A model generated the notes under the pieces. It worked only from the letters and a program-made list of their open reading frames with translations. It did no database searches and was not told the DNA's origin. Positions 27,103-38,474 of a stretch of DNA of 44,330 nucleotides are shown piece after piece (position 1 is the stretch's first letter; each line of letters opens with the position of its first letter). Source of the stretch: Thermomucor indicae-seudaticae. Its lineage: Eukaryota > Mucoromycota > Mucoromycetes > Mucorales > Lichtheimiaceae. The translations under genes were made by a program, and so were the position numbers. Where the stretch lies: contig JSYX01000275.1 of the NCBI GenBank assembly GCA_000787465.1, forward strand, positions 1 through 44,330. Reading direction: 5' to 3'.

Positions 27103-28580
27103 TTAGGAAACGATCAGAGAAGATTTTTTCTTTTTGATGACTTTCTTCATCATACTACGGACGTGTTTTTGCTTTGATATCTTGACGTATTGCTCCTCCT
27201 CTTTCGCGTCTTCTTCTTTGATGGTTTCCTCGCTGCTGAAATTGCTGTGTGAGCGGGGCTTGCGGAGGTTGAGTTTCATGTGAGAAAGCGAATGGTTGAT
27301 CTTTCTGAGGTGTGAAAACGCGGCCAACCTGCCGTCCCTGTCTCCAGAGGCGCTGGAGGAAGGATCATATGAGGGGATACAAAGAGGAGCAAATTCACTG
27401 AAGGCGTGGTGAATCTGAGACTCGAAGCCTGTGTCTTTCCTGAAAAGATAGGAAGAAGCAAATGGGTCCGCCGGGATTGGGACCTTGGGTTTGCTTGCTT
27501 CAGATACGATACGGTATAAAAGTGGTGAAGCAGCTGGATCGTACTGATTCAGCTGTGTGGTGAAGATCGAAATCCATGGCTCTTCTGGTTCGCTTGGTTC
27601 TGGTTCATAGTCATTATCGAGCATGGAACGGATGCCAATCGTGTTCGATGCCCAGTCGCTATGTGCGCGATGGATTTTGCGGATCAGGCGATCGTATGAT
27701 TTGGCTTTGGCTCGTGTTGCTTCCATCTTTGACATCGGATACAGCTCGTAGTACTTTGTGCTATGCTCGTATTCGCCGCTACTGCTACTGGCAGTGCTCG
27801 TGCTGCTGCAAGTAGATCTCGCGAAACCAGAATCGACGCGAGATAGCCACTGCTTCTTGCGTTCGGAATGAATTCGCTTCGAATGTTCAATGATCATGCG
27901 TGTCATAAAATGGTTCGCTTTCTCGGCAATGATCGGATCACAGTCAGCAGGACCTAGAGTCACTTTACCCATGGCTTCACCAAGATGATATGCATCCATC
28001 AGGTTCTTTTCCTTGTGCTGCATCACCTCGACCAAGAAGTCCAAGATTTCAATCAGCAGCTGCTCCCCTTTTGGGGTCAGGAATTTGGAAAGGCTAGACA
28101 GCGTACAAGCTGCATTGACATTACGGTTTAGAGATCCTGTTTCTCTGAACTACCCTCCTTGTATGTAGCAAAAGTTCACTTACTTTCATAGTTGATGGTC
28201 CGCCATACACTCTTGGGCACAATGCGCTCCGGGCTACACCATAAAGTATCCTGCATTAAAGTTGCAACCGAATGGATACTGACGTGCGTCAGATCGTCGG
28301 CTGTACAGCATTGCTCCCGAAAAACTTTGAGAAATAGAACACTGCTAGGTGCTGTCGAGCAACAACGTAGGTATCTCGTTAAGAAATCTTAACCAACAGC
28401 GTGCTATTCTCTCTTTTCCCGCACCTGATTTTCGCAGAATCTTTCGCTCTTCTAGTCCTGCATGAAAAGAGATTAGGCTTCTAGGTCTTACTTGTGTATT
28501 TGTATGAACCAACCTCGACGCCGTATTTCATCCATACAAAGTCGGGTGACGTGTGCTGCAAACTCGAACGGGTAAAGCAT
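27103..28580 (-). CDS. RhoGAP/Msb1-like protein, frame uncertain
   Basis: Probably a polarity or Rho-signalling protein: the middle resembles the RhoGAP-like fold of fungal Msb1/Mug8 proteins (SVWRTINYE, then a helix-rich stretch ending NLMDAYHLGEAMGKVTLGP). Minus-strand model: exon 28580-28514, a 56-nt intron, exon 28457-28184, a 74-nt intron, exon 28109-27103. The middle exon has an in-frame TAG at 28347-28345 and the protein continues one base over. Either one base is extra there (about 448 aa if ignored) or a 49-nt intron at 28393-28345 removes it (432 aa); both keep the phase. The C-terminal half is Ser-rich, then highly basic (KKVIKKKKS). The ATG at 28580 follows an in-frame stop. Family assignment is moderate, and the catalytic arginine finger was not identified. 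Confidence 0.6.
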
Positions 28581-30423
28581 TATGTAATATCAAACTGTTA
28601 CAGTGAAATACCCAGTGTTCAGTGTGTTTGAAGCAAATGCGACCACCGCATACTGGGTGGTTAAGGGAATATAAAGTGGGAAGTAAACTGACCTATTAGG
28701 AAATTATATTAAGAAAGCGTTACAAAGTATATATTTACTGAAAAGAAAGAGAAGAAAGTACCACTAAAAAGAAAAAGAGTTATCCAAAGAACGAGTTAAG
28801 TTGCGCACCCCTTCGCAACAAGGAGTAAGGAATTGCAGCCAGGTAGTGTTCACAATTTTCATGAGACACAAGAACTAGTTTCCTGGTAATATCCATTCTT
28901 TTACTCTTGTTTTCTTGTCCCGCGCTTGCTTTAACAATGAGATCGTAAGCAATAAAAGGAAATCTCAGGGACAGTTCCTTCATACAGGGAAATCATCCAG
29001 ACCATATACCAGGAAGACAAAAAAAAAGAAGATCCTACCTTCTGCTATGCAACCCTTGCATACCAGCAGAAGCAAAGGTACATGAGCCTTAAGCAAAGCA
29101 ATGTTTCTGTCCCAAGTTCATATGAGAATGACTATTAGACAAGAAGTATCACTGGAGAAACAGGCACAAGTCGGAAAATTTGAATTTCCATGTCAGCGAA
29201 GGTGCCCTCCTTCATGATCAATTTACCGCGAAGGAGACGAAGGGGTTGTCCCATCACGAAAAGGAGGAGGGAAAAAGCTAATCAAGGGAGCCTACTAAGG
29301 ATAAAACGTAACTTATATCCTCTTTTCACGTTGCTCTGGTCATGATTAGTTTCGTCCAACCTTGAAGTGTATGCTTAGTGCAATATGACCAGAAAAGTTC
29401 GTATTGAAGGACTAATAACCACTCGTAATAAGCGTTGTCCTTAACAGATCTTGGAGCAAAGAGTTTTTGTAGAGCTCCTCGGAGAACTTGCGAGGGATTG
29501 CAAGCGCTATTATACTGAAGAAGACAGTATCACAATAAACAGCTACCATACAAACTCTGGGTTTCGTTGCGCAACTACGACGTCTTCGCTTTAATATTCA
29601 GAAAAGCTTAGTAGTAAGTCCACCGAGCAAGGAGTACCTAAAGGAGACTAACTGGACGATATGTTTTAAGAGCTATTTTGGAAATTCATAGTGACATATA
29701 GCGATGTCTATATAGTTTAGGTCTGTTTAAAAGTTTCGTTTTGCTTTATATCTATTATGGTTCTCGCTTTGGCTTAACATATGAGCTTGACCGTAGTCTC
29801 TTTTTACTTGTCAATATTACAACGTCAATTGTAAGGTCGCTCATTTAGAGGCGAAAATCTATTGCAGGGGCCATAACCTAACCGTAAATAGTGTATCTGA
29901 ACCATTGTCTTTGTATATTGCCAGAGACAATCTTCTTGGTACCCCACGGTAATGCGCATGCCAGGTTATGCTCAGTCTTAGAGCCCTGATCATGTCAATT
30001 GCCATGATATTTGTCTCCTGCTTGTTAGAGACATCGAGTTACACTTTAGACTCCTCGAGGCCTGGTTTATTTAATTTACGAGGACAATTACTTCAATGCC
30101 GGTCTTTTCTGACAATCTGGACTACAGAATCTTATACGCAGAAATGAGTACATGCGACTTCCACCTAGATCCCAAATCAGCTGAACAAAGAAAGGGCGGT
30201 ATCACTTATAGCAGACAAATAAAGAGATAAATGAACTCATAACAACGACGGTCATGATGGTCTTAACGCAAAAAGATCCTGAGCTATCATTTCGTTCCAT
30301 GCTCAGCGTTCAGCCAGAGACGTTTGCTGCCGGGAACGTGACTTTTGAAATGTCTGTTGGTTTGGTTGGTTTACAGGCAAATTTGCCTTTTTCTTCCCGA
30401 CAACCCTGTCAACTGAAAGAGAG
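28581..30423. other. Intergenic between divergent RhoGAP-like and RNA14 genes
   Basis: This 1.8 kb AT-rich gap separates two divergent start codons. No coding unit was supported. An ATG frame at 30254-30475 overlaps the RNA14 start out of frame and could be an upstream ORF. A T/G-rich stretch ending in TTTACAG at 30370-30376 could be an acceptor of a leader intron, which would remove that ATG. Confidence 0.45.
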
Positions 30424-33400
30424 ATGGATCAGCAGCAGCCCTCCGACCCTCAAAGTTTTGGTACCACCGGTTTAATGGGCGAGAATCAAGGACAAGGACC
30501 ACCTGAGTCTGAACAACGAATCCAAGATCAAAGTGTTGGCAAGGAAGAGCTGCAGACTCGCATGGAAAACTCATCGTACAACACCAGTGATTTTAATGCT
30601 GACGTATTCTCAGCCGTTCCAGAAACTCCAGTCCAAGGATTACAACAAGCTGGAAACGCAGTCGATCAACCAATGTCAGCTAACACTACAGCAGCGCAGG
30701 AGAATTTCCCTGAATCGAACCAAGAAATGCAAACTACAAACGTGGTGGAACAAACAAGTGATGTCCCAGAAAACAGTAACGCCACAGAGACTTTCCAACC
30801 GGCAAATGAGTTGCCTGTAATGCAACAGCAGCAGCAACAAGCTAGCGACACGGAAATGGTCTCGGCCGCAGAGCCAGGCGTACCCTTGGCATCTGGGGAA
30901 AGCCAGACGCCTGTTTCGAGCGAACCGTTGCAACCGACGACTACGACGACGACTTCTGAACAAAAGCCACCAGCGCCTGCGGCGTCCATCCAGGATTCAT
31001 CAATTATAAGTGCTCCGGCTTCCTGGCAGATACCGCCGGGTGCGCTTCAGGCGAAGACTGAGAACTTTGCTGCACCAATTGAACCAGTTAATAAAGCGAA
31101 CATTAAAAGGGAGAGACTTGAACAGCGAGTCGCAGAATCCGAATATGATGCAAATGCGTGGTCTGCATTGATCAATGAAGTCCAACTGACAGGGGATCTT
31201 GCTGCTACCCGCGAAGTATACGAACGCGTGCTACAAGTGTTTCCAACTTCAGTAAGTAGTCGAACATCTCACCTTGTCAGTCCTTGTAGGTCTATAGCTG
31301 GCTGCCCCTTCAGAACACTTCTTTATTCAGCGCGTTGGTGAGTGTTTAGCGGGTCTGAAGGTGACTGATGAAAACACCCAATGTAGGCAGATCGGATTAC
31401 TGTTTTATAATTTATCTCGATTTAAGAGGTGGTACAATTGTTGCCTCGTGTACAGGGACGGCGTACTTGACGCGTGCTTCAAATAAATGCGTCTTTGGAA
31501 AAGGTATTTGATCGCTTGTGCGTATATTATGGATTTCCCTTTCTTTGGTCTTCTTTTCCATTCCTTTTTCCATTCGACGAGGGGGTCATTTCGCGCGTCC
31601 CCTCTTTGGGCATTTATTCAATGATATTCCTCTTTCTTTTTCTGCTCGGTGCAACTGGTGCTGGACGGGACATAGGAGAATGGCTGTGGACAATATCTCA
31701 TTCAATTCCCTTGCCATCCGTCTCATTTCGTCCCCCTTTTCGGTTGATATTTTGTGCTGACCTGTTATGGCTAGAATTTCCTTTATAGTCTGCGTCGCTG
31801 AGTTACGGATTGTGTTCTGAAGGGCTGCTAGCTATCGAGCCTCTGGACTTGGCAATTTTGAGTGACATAGACTAAACGAAGGTTGACTACGCGTTCGCAT
31901 TGGACTGAAACGTTCTACGTTTGTTCTCTTTTGTAGCCAAGATTTTGGCTCTCGTATTTAGAATTGGAATTGAAGTACTCGAACTTCAGCGAAGTCGAAA
32001 GTCTTTTCACGCGCTGCCTAAAGACCGTACTTTCTGTCGATCTCTGGAAGTTTTATCTTGGGTATATTCGTCGCATCAATCAAGGAGAAAGTGGCTCTGC
32101 AGCCACACCTGAAGCCCGCGCCATCATTGAAAAAGCCTATGAATATGTCTTGAACAACGTTGGCATTGACAGAGACGCTGGTCCCATTTGGGCTGATTAT
32201 ATTTTCTTCCTGAAATCAGCAGAGGTATTTATAAGCATTTCATGAAGATGATGCAGGTGCTTACAGGATGGGGATGATTAGACGACCAATACTTGGGAGG
32301 AACAACGCAAAATGGACAGCATGCGACGTGCTTACCAGAAAGCTATTACTATTCCGCTTAACAATGTCGAGCACCTGTGGAAAGAATATGATCAATGGGA
32401 AAACAATTTAAACCGATTGACGGTAACTCTAGGGAATACATATGATTTCGTGTTTAAACTTGCTAACTATTTCCGTGGATGTAAAGGCCAAGAAGTTCTT
32501 GGGAGAGAAGTCTTCTGCTTATATGACAGCGCGTTCAGCCTTACGGGAAATGAGATCCTTGACAGAGAACCTTAATCGAATGGCTGTTGCGAAGCCGCCG
32601 ACATGGACGAAAAAGGAGATTCAACAAGTAAGTAAAAAGTGTTGGCTGTACAAGCAGTACTTGAAGTGACACATATATTGGACAGCTTGAACAATGGAAA
32701 GAATACATTAAGTGGGAAAAGAAGAACCCACTTCAGTTGGATGACGAGAATGCAGTTATTGAACGTGTAGCCTATGCTTACCAACAAGCGTTTCTGGTGT
32801 TGAGGTTTTATCCTGAACTTTGGTACGATTTTGCGAACTACTATATTGAACTTGGAAAACCGGAGAAAGCAATGGGTGCCTTAAAACAAGGAATAGAAGT
32901 GATGCCAACGAGGTGAGTAAGTTTGCAGACTAGCAAATTGCAGTGTAATAACGATGTATTTGTGTTAGCCTATTATTGAACTTCGCCTATGCCGAACTCT
33001 GTGAATCACGGCGGCAGCTAGACGAGGCACGCCAGACGTTCGATTCCCTTCTGGAACATCTCGACAAAGATATCGAAAAGATCAAGACAAGAGCCCAAAG
33101 TGAAATTGACAAGATCCAGAAAGAAGCTGACGAAGAAAAGGCAAATATGAATCTTAGCGATGATATCGACGGGGAACTACGAGAGCAGTTACGTACTCGT
33201 GAGAAGCAAATTAAAAAGGAACAGGAGGCTGTCGAGGAAAGAATGAAGAAGGAGGTTGATGTGATTGCTAAGGCTTGTTCATTGGTATGGATCAGCTATA
33301 TGCGTTTCGCGAGGCGTACTGAGGTAAGCATATTGTTATTGAGCGCACCGGCCGTCTATTCACATTGACGTACGGCGTCCCACGACAGGGAATCAAAGCA

Positions 33401-35034
33401 GCACGAGTATTGTTCTCTCGAGCTCGTAAATCGCCAAATCGTACATACCACGTCTTTGTAGCATCAGGTATGGTCAATAACGCTGATATGCTTGCAATGC
33501 TTCTCACACAGTGATGAATGATTAGCACTTATGGAATACCACAACAGTAAAGATGCCACTGTAGCGGGAAGAGTATTTGAACTGGGTCTGAAGAGCTTTG
33601 CGGATGACCCGGCATACGTATGCGAATACCTCGACTTTCTGATCCAACTGAACGACGACAACAGTAAGCTAATATCCACAAGTGCAATGTTTCTGTGTGC
33701 TCATACTATTTGCAATTAGATACGCGAGCTTTATTTGGGAGAACCTTGGCTACAATGCCGCCTTCAAAAGCAGAGCCTATATGGTCGAAGTTTCTGGACT
33801 ATGAGAACAAATACGGAGATCTTCAGGGTATCCAGAGTGTAGAAAAAAGACGAAAGGAAGCAATACCTAGCAGTAAGTGATGAAAATGAGTCTTAACGGA
33901 ACAAGGCCGTGTAACCATTTTGCTTGATTTTAGTATCTACCTTGAGCTCTTTCCTTCAGAGATATAGCTACTTGGGCGTCGACTCTATCAGCGAACTAGA
34001 GCTGGGAGGAGAGGCACGCGGACTGAAGCCGTTGGAAGCAACCAAAGGAGTTGCAGCGCCTTCTGCTGTCACAACAACTGCTCCAGCCCCAGAAGAACCC
34101 ATTCGTGCAAAGGAACAGACAAAGCGGCCGCTGTTGGAAGCAGTCCACCCAGAGCGTTACCCGCGACCCGATCTCAGTCAATGGCAAGCTTTCAAGCCAA
34201 CAGAAACGAGAAGACCTCTTCCGCCAGCCAGTGCTCCAGTCATACCTTCTCCCACAGTTGCCGAGATGCCACCGATACCACCAGTCCCACCAGCAGTCGG
34301 ATCTGTCCCTCCACCAGTCACCAAGGATTTAGTCCCACCACCCGTTGCGGCCCCAACACAGCCAACTGCTGCATGGCATGCACCACCAGCAGGTCCGCCC
34401 CTCTCATCCTTACCTGAGCCCGTTGCCTATTTCGTGTCGCGTCTTCCACCTGCACATAGCTTTGATGGTAAGTCGCTCATAATAAGAAATTTGAATGCGG
34501 TCATCCGCTAACTCGTTGTTACTAAGGTCCTACAATTCAGCCCGGTGAACTCGTAGACTTGCTTCGAAACGTCATTATTCCGCTTCCGCCACAAGGAGCT
34601 CCATCTACAATGCCACCCCCTGGCCGAGGACCACCCAAAGGGATGGGTGGACCGGCTATGCCTCCCCCGCCAGGTCGTGATATGCCACCTGCTCGAGGTG
34701 TCTATGGAAGCCCTCGGGGTCGAACCGGTGGCGGCTTCAAACCAAGGGTAGGTGCAAAAAGAGATCCTAAGACTTTTGCATAACAGCATCTGACCAATCC
34801 AAAGCCAAGCGGAACTGGGCGCGGCGGAAAACAGGGTGTTAAGCGAAGGGCCCGGGATGACTTCGATGATGAATTTACAGCGCATAAAGGTAAAACCACT
34901 AAGTCTATGTTATGCAAGTGGGAACACCGTCTGATATCCGTTCGCCAGGCATGGGACCCAACCGACCACCTACTTACGATATCTTCCGAGCACGGCAGGC
35001 CAAACGGCATAGAGATGACGTTCCACCGTATTAA
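30424..35034 (+). CDS. rna14: mRNA 3'-end processing factor RNA14/CstF77
   Basis: Scaffold of the cleavage and polyadenylation machinery in the nucleus. Model: 13 exons, 30424-31251, 31937-32224, 32282-32422, 32487-32627, 32686-32912, 32969-33323, 33389-33467, 33526-33663, 33720-33872, 33934-34467, 34527-34747, 34787-34889 and 34949-35034; 1097 aa. The first 220 residues are Gln/Ser/Thr-rich. HAT repeats start near 230 ([10 protein letters not shown], then [15 protein letters not shown] and [13 protein letters not shown]) and run to about 800. A Pro-rich stretch and a Gly/Arg-rich basic C-terminus follow. All joins keep phase and restore HAT motifs. Intron 1 is 685 nt; the other eleven are 39-65 nt. 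The gene converges on the velvet gene, with 226 bases between stops. Confidence 0.92.
31252..31936 (+). promoter_or_regulatory. Exceptionally long RNA14 intron 1 with internal poly(A) signal
   Basis: It has a strong GTAAGT donor and a TTTTGTAG acceptor, and joining across it rebuilds a HAT repeat (FPTS then PRFW). Its length is about ten times the other introns of the gene. An AATAAA at 31482-31487 is preceded by a TA-rich stretch (about 31403-31417) and followed by a T-rich tract (about 31528-31572), the layout of a usable polyadenylation site. Reading into the intron stops at 31339-31341, giving a 305-residue truncated product. Premature polyadenylation is inference, not shown. Confidence 0.6.
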
Positions 35035-35069
35035 AACAAGAAAAATCGGATGTTGCATGATATATTGTT

Positions 35070-35075
35070 AATAAA
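35070..35075 (+). terminator. Poly(A) signal AATAAA of RNA14
   Basis: A canonical hexamer lies 35 bases past the RNA14 stop. The facing velvet gene has its own candidate AATAAA on the minus strand at 35151-35146, so the two transcripts probably overlap at their 3' ends. Confidence 0.55.
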
Positions 35076-35260
35076 GTTGGTTTAATGTATTAGAGCAATT
35101 CCAATTCACCATGAAAGTTTTAAACAAGCCTACGCAGTATAAACATTTATTATGCCAGCGAATGGAGAAGATACAACAGATTAGGAAAGAAAAACAGCAC
35201 GAGAGAGAGAGGTCATTATGATACAAGCCAAAAATCGGAACGATAGATTTCAACAAGGGC

Positions 35261-36581
35261 TTACCAGGGTCGCCGCTTTGGTAGTGGATTATTCAAATAA
35301 AGTATTGAATCAGTTATTGGAGGGCTTGAGGATAACTGCATCATGGCCTCTGCTGCGTCGACATCTTTTTCGCTTCCAGCCATGAGATGACTCAGGGAGG
35401 GCAAACGAATGGTAGTTGACGATGAAGAAGTATTATTTTTAATCCAGGGTGGTGAAGGCATAGTTGAGGTTATATACCGTCTTTCATTATTATTATTGTA
35501 CTTCTGATCTTCCATGAACCCTGGATCATCATAAGGCTGATGAGGCGGTGATATTGGCGCGGACATTTGGAGTTGTTTGCGTCGAGGGATTTCTGCTAGC
35601 GAATTGTCTGATAACTTTCGTTTACGGGAACCGACACTATTAATTAATCGATCATGAGAATGCTGGACCGTTTCTTCCTGCAGAAACTCTGTATTATACG
35701 TTACTTTAGATGACGCTGTTCTTTACGAATCCGAATACGTGCACCCTGATCAGAAAATGTGCGTGATAGAAATGTGGATTCGAGAGCTCCTGGGAAGTTT
35801 TTGGGCGCATAGACAGTAAAGGGTTCTGTAAAGATAGATTTCAGGCAGACGGCTCCTGTGCTGCATAAAGATAGACATGAGCAACAAAAAGTCTTAATGA
35901 ATTGTTTTGCTACGTACAGCGTAATCTCGAAAAGCGTCAGCTTTAGCCGGAACCTGCCTTCGACCTTGACTGACAAGTCGCCCAGAACAAAGAAACCGCC
36001 GTCTAAAACGGGATCGAGAGGTTAGCTCGTGTGCATAACACCATTTTGCGCGCATGCGAGACCTTGATTGTTGATATCCTTCAGTTTGTACATTGAAGAA
36101 ACCGTTTGTCCGCAAAGAGCGTTATGGTCTGGCGTATAAACCTCCTCATCGTTGGTTGGATGGGCAAGGTTGGCGCACATGAAGAAATAGGGACTCTGAA
36201 GAAAATCCCTTGAAGGAATTGAATTTCCTTGGACTCAGGCTGCTTCGGTTATACAGGTACTTACTGCATCTCTTCGATATCTGCGTTTTCTAGCGAAATC
36301 TGAACAATAGGTGGTGGCTCTAGCGGCCGTCGGTCTTTGACATAATAAGCGTCTCATATAAAAGATAGGACAGATGTTAGTTTACCTCGTTCGTTGTTTG
36401 TGCTTGTACGTGTCTGTATGGGTTGTTGACGGACGGCCAGCTTGAAACGTCTAAGGTTTCTTCATCAGATAATTGTCGGGGAAACAGACAATTGAGGATT
36501 AAAGGCATACCCAGGATACGTTGGCGCGCGCGCACATGCTGCAATATAATCGTACTGGTGTGTCTGAGAACCTTTCGTCAT
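35261..36581 (-). CDS. Velvet-domain regulator, VosA/VelB-like
   Basis: Nuclear fungal regulator linking development and metabolism; velvet domains bind DNA and dimerise. Minus-strand model: exons 36581-36511, 36450-36386, 36334-36265, 36193-36063, 36002-35918, 35860-35705 and 35636-35261; 317 aa, introns 51-71 nt. The velvet domain occupies about residues 25-205, with [46 protein letters not shown] and [26 protein letters not shown], all family hallmarks. The tail has a basic GSRKRK, a likely nuclear signal, and a Ser/Pro/Asn-rich end. The acceptor giving DRRP was chosen at 36335 because its spacing from RQQP matches the family better than a 33-nt alternative. The join at 35704-35637 is the least certain. 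It is closer to VosA or VelB than to VeA, because the domain lies near the N-terminus. Confidence 0.88.
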
Positions 36582-38138
36582 TCTGGCGTTGTAAGGAAAA
36601 GAAGCTAGGAGAAAAAGCTAATGGGCAAGAGCGAAAATAAAGAAAAGGGTGAATGGCCTAAAAGGATCTGATAACGCAAAGCGGAGCTGGCTCACAACCC
36701 TCTGTCTTCCTGGACAAAGTCTCCGGGTTACACCAATATATATGCTTTTTCGGTTCCCAATCACCACTGTCATCCGACCTGTCTCTTACACCCCGGCCCT
36801 TATGCATCTCGCTCACCATGCAGTTTTCGGTTTTCCCGATATGCATGCCACTTTCAAAAGCAACTAGAATCCAGGAAGGAAGCGTAAAGCAGGTGCAGCT
36901 CGGCCGAGCGCAGTGAATGGTCCGGCTTCGGAAACGCTATGAAATCAGGGCAGACAGCATTGGAACCGAAAACGTCAAAGCAGCTCAATGACGTATCCGG
37001 ACACATTGCGCTGATCTCAGTCTTATTTTATATACTGTTCGTGCACAGGCTCAGTGCATAAAGTCATCAGACGTACAAGTACCGTGAGCTCCCTTGGATC
37101 CATACAGAATACAATTATTCTGTGCATCAATGGTTCAAAATAGTATTCCCATATCGAAAGCCAATGCACCCAGTCTTACATGCAAGAATATATCACACCT
37201 TTCTCTCTCTCTCTCCCGGTTCTTTCTGGGCATATCATGGATCAAATAAAATGCACATATAGTCACATGGTTATTGTAATTGGGACAATCAGAAAGACTT
37301 CAACTGCATATCAGCCCTTTCTTGGCGAAATTGATAATCAAATATCGTGCGATTCCACCATGCCGCCACCCGGCGCCTTGTATTGTCGGCATCGTGATTC
37401 GTCTAGTCAACGGCAAAATGCCAGCTCTTTCTAAAGGACAGGATAAGTGCACCAGTAACCGATCGTATGACACAGAAATATGAATCAAAATGGAGCTTCC
37501 ATAGATATGCCGAGTGTGAATATAAAGTAAGCCGTAAGATTAGAGATACTATCCCGCAATGATAAATACTCTGCTTGGATCTAGAGCTATTCATGCATTT
37601 GCATTGGCAGGTGGCCGAATAACCAAGGTTCCCTGATACTGCGCAGCAGAGGAAGATGTTTATGTAGGTGCTTATCTATTACCGCACAGTAATTATATGT
37701 CATGTTTATTGGCAGTTCTAAATGCACTTTACTGAAACTCTGTGAAATCTTTCAGAAAAAGTGTCAGATAGGTAAATTTGGGCCAAATCTGAAAGCCTTT
37801 GTGCTTGATCTGCTCATTTCGCGACGCAAGTGTTTATTCCGTTCAGGTGTCTATTCGAGGCGGTATCCGGTACATTGACGGATATCTGTCAAACAGCCAT
37901 GGTGCTTTATGTCGATATAGCGGTGGTAAAAACCATTATAATGAGCAAGACAAGATATTTCAAAACAGAAAGACGCTCACAGCATTCAGCTAGCAAGAAA
38001 GCTTTCAGAAAGAGACCAAAAGGATAACTTGGCAAGTGCTTTGTTTGTAACCATATCGGACTTCGTATCTTCCCAAACGCGGAAGCACCCACGGAAAAAG
38101 TTTCCCAAGTCTTTCTTGTAAGTTGGGAAGGCATTGCA
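36582..38138. other. Intergenic between the velvet gene and the membrane microprotein
   Basis: Two divergent starts flank this 1.6 kb. It contains a short CT dinucleotide tract near 37203-37215 and several short frames without recognisable motifs. No conserved gene or RNA was seen. Confidence 0.5.
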
Positions 38139-38474
38139 ATGGCATCGCAATCTTCACTTTTAATACCAAAAAATCCGCCGTCGTACGAGTCTCTATACTT
38201 ATCCATTCCCCAGCAATCTTCGTCTTTTCCTTACCAACAACAGTTTTCTCATTCATCGCCCGAAATTCCAACATTCTGCTGTCCCGGTCTTTCTCGGTTT
38301 ATCTACCGGCAAGCACCATTTCTTCAGAGGTTAGCAGCCGCTGTTTTCGTCGCAGCCACCATATCCGTTACGGTCATGTTGCTCTTGTGGCAACTGCAGA
38401 ATTTGACTGCCCCGCAAGATCCTGACCGACCTTGGTTCGACCCAGACCACGTCGTTTCCACTTCTGATCCTTGA
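38139..38474 (+). CDS. Small single-pass membrane protein, unknown
   Basis: A single-exon ATG frame of 111 codons. The first 60 residues are Ser/Pro/Gln-rich and polar, with a PPSY motif at 13-16 and a Cys pair at 47-48. One strong hydrophobic helix covers about residues 66-87. A short acidic tail with an NLT glycosylation sequon at 88-90 follows. Arginines just before the helix suggest the N-terminus faces the cytosol. PPxY motifs are bound by WW domains of Nedd4/Rsp5 ubiquitin ligases; whether this one is used is inference. It lies on the same strand 155 bases upstream of the Ku70 start. I do not recognise a family. The coherent topology makes a real gene more likely than chance. Confidence 0.5.
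   Translation: MASQSSLLIPKNPPSYESLYLSIPQQSSSFPYQQQFSHSSPEIPTFCCPGLSRFIYRQAPFLQRLAAAVFVAATISVTVMLLLWQLQNLTAPQDPDRPWFDPDHVVSTSDP

Noticed and set aside
28490..28560. Alternative reading HTSPDFVWMKYGVE for the first RhoGAP-like exon
   Set aside because: It needs a 34-nt intron; the other frame has an ATG, a 56-nt intron with good phase and continues into RRRGLEERKILRKS.
30424..31341. RNA14 exon 1 as a complete 305-residue gene
   Set aside because: It ends inside the first HAT repeat, and the next exon continues that repeat in phase; kept only as a possible truncated isoform.
31474..31788. Frame inside RNA14 intron 1 with hydrophobic segments as an intron-encoded protein
   Set aside because: Starts without ATG, T-rich DNA makes Phe/Leu runs by composition, and there is no homing-endonuclease or transposase motif.
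35678..35704. 27-nt intron in the velvet gene (35704-35678)
   Set aside because: Too short for splicing and out of phase; the 68-nt choice ending at 35637 is in phase and has a branch-like site.
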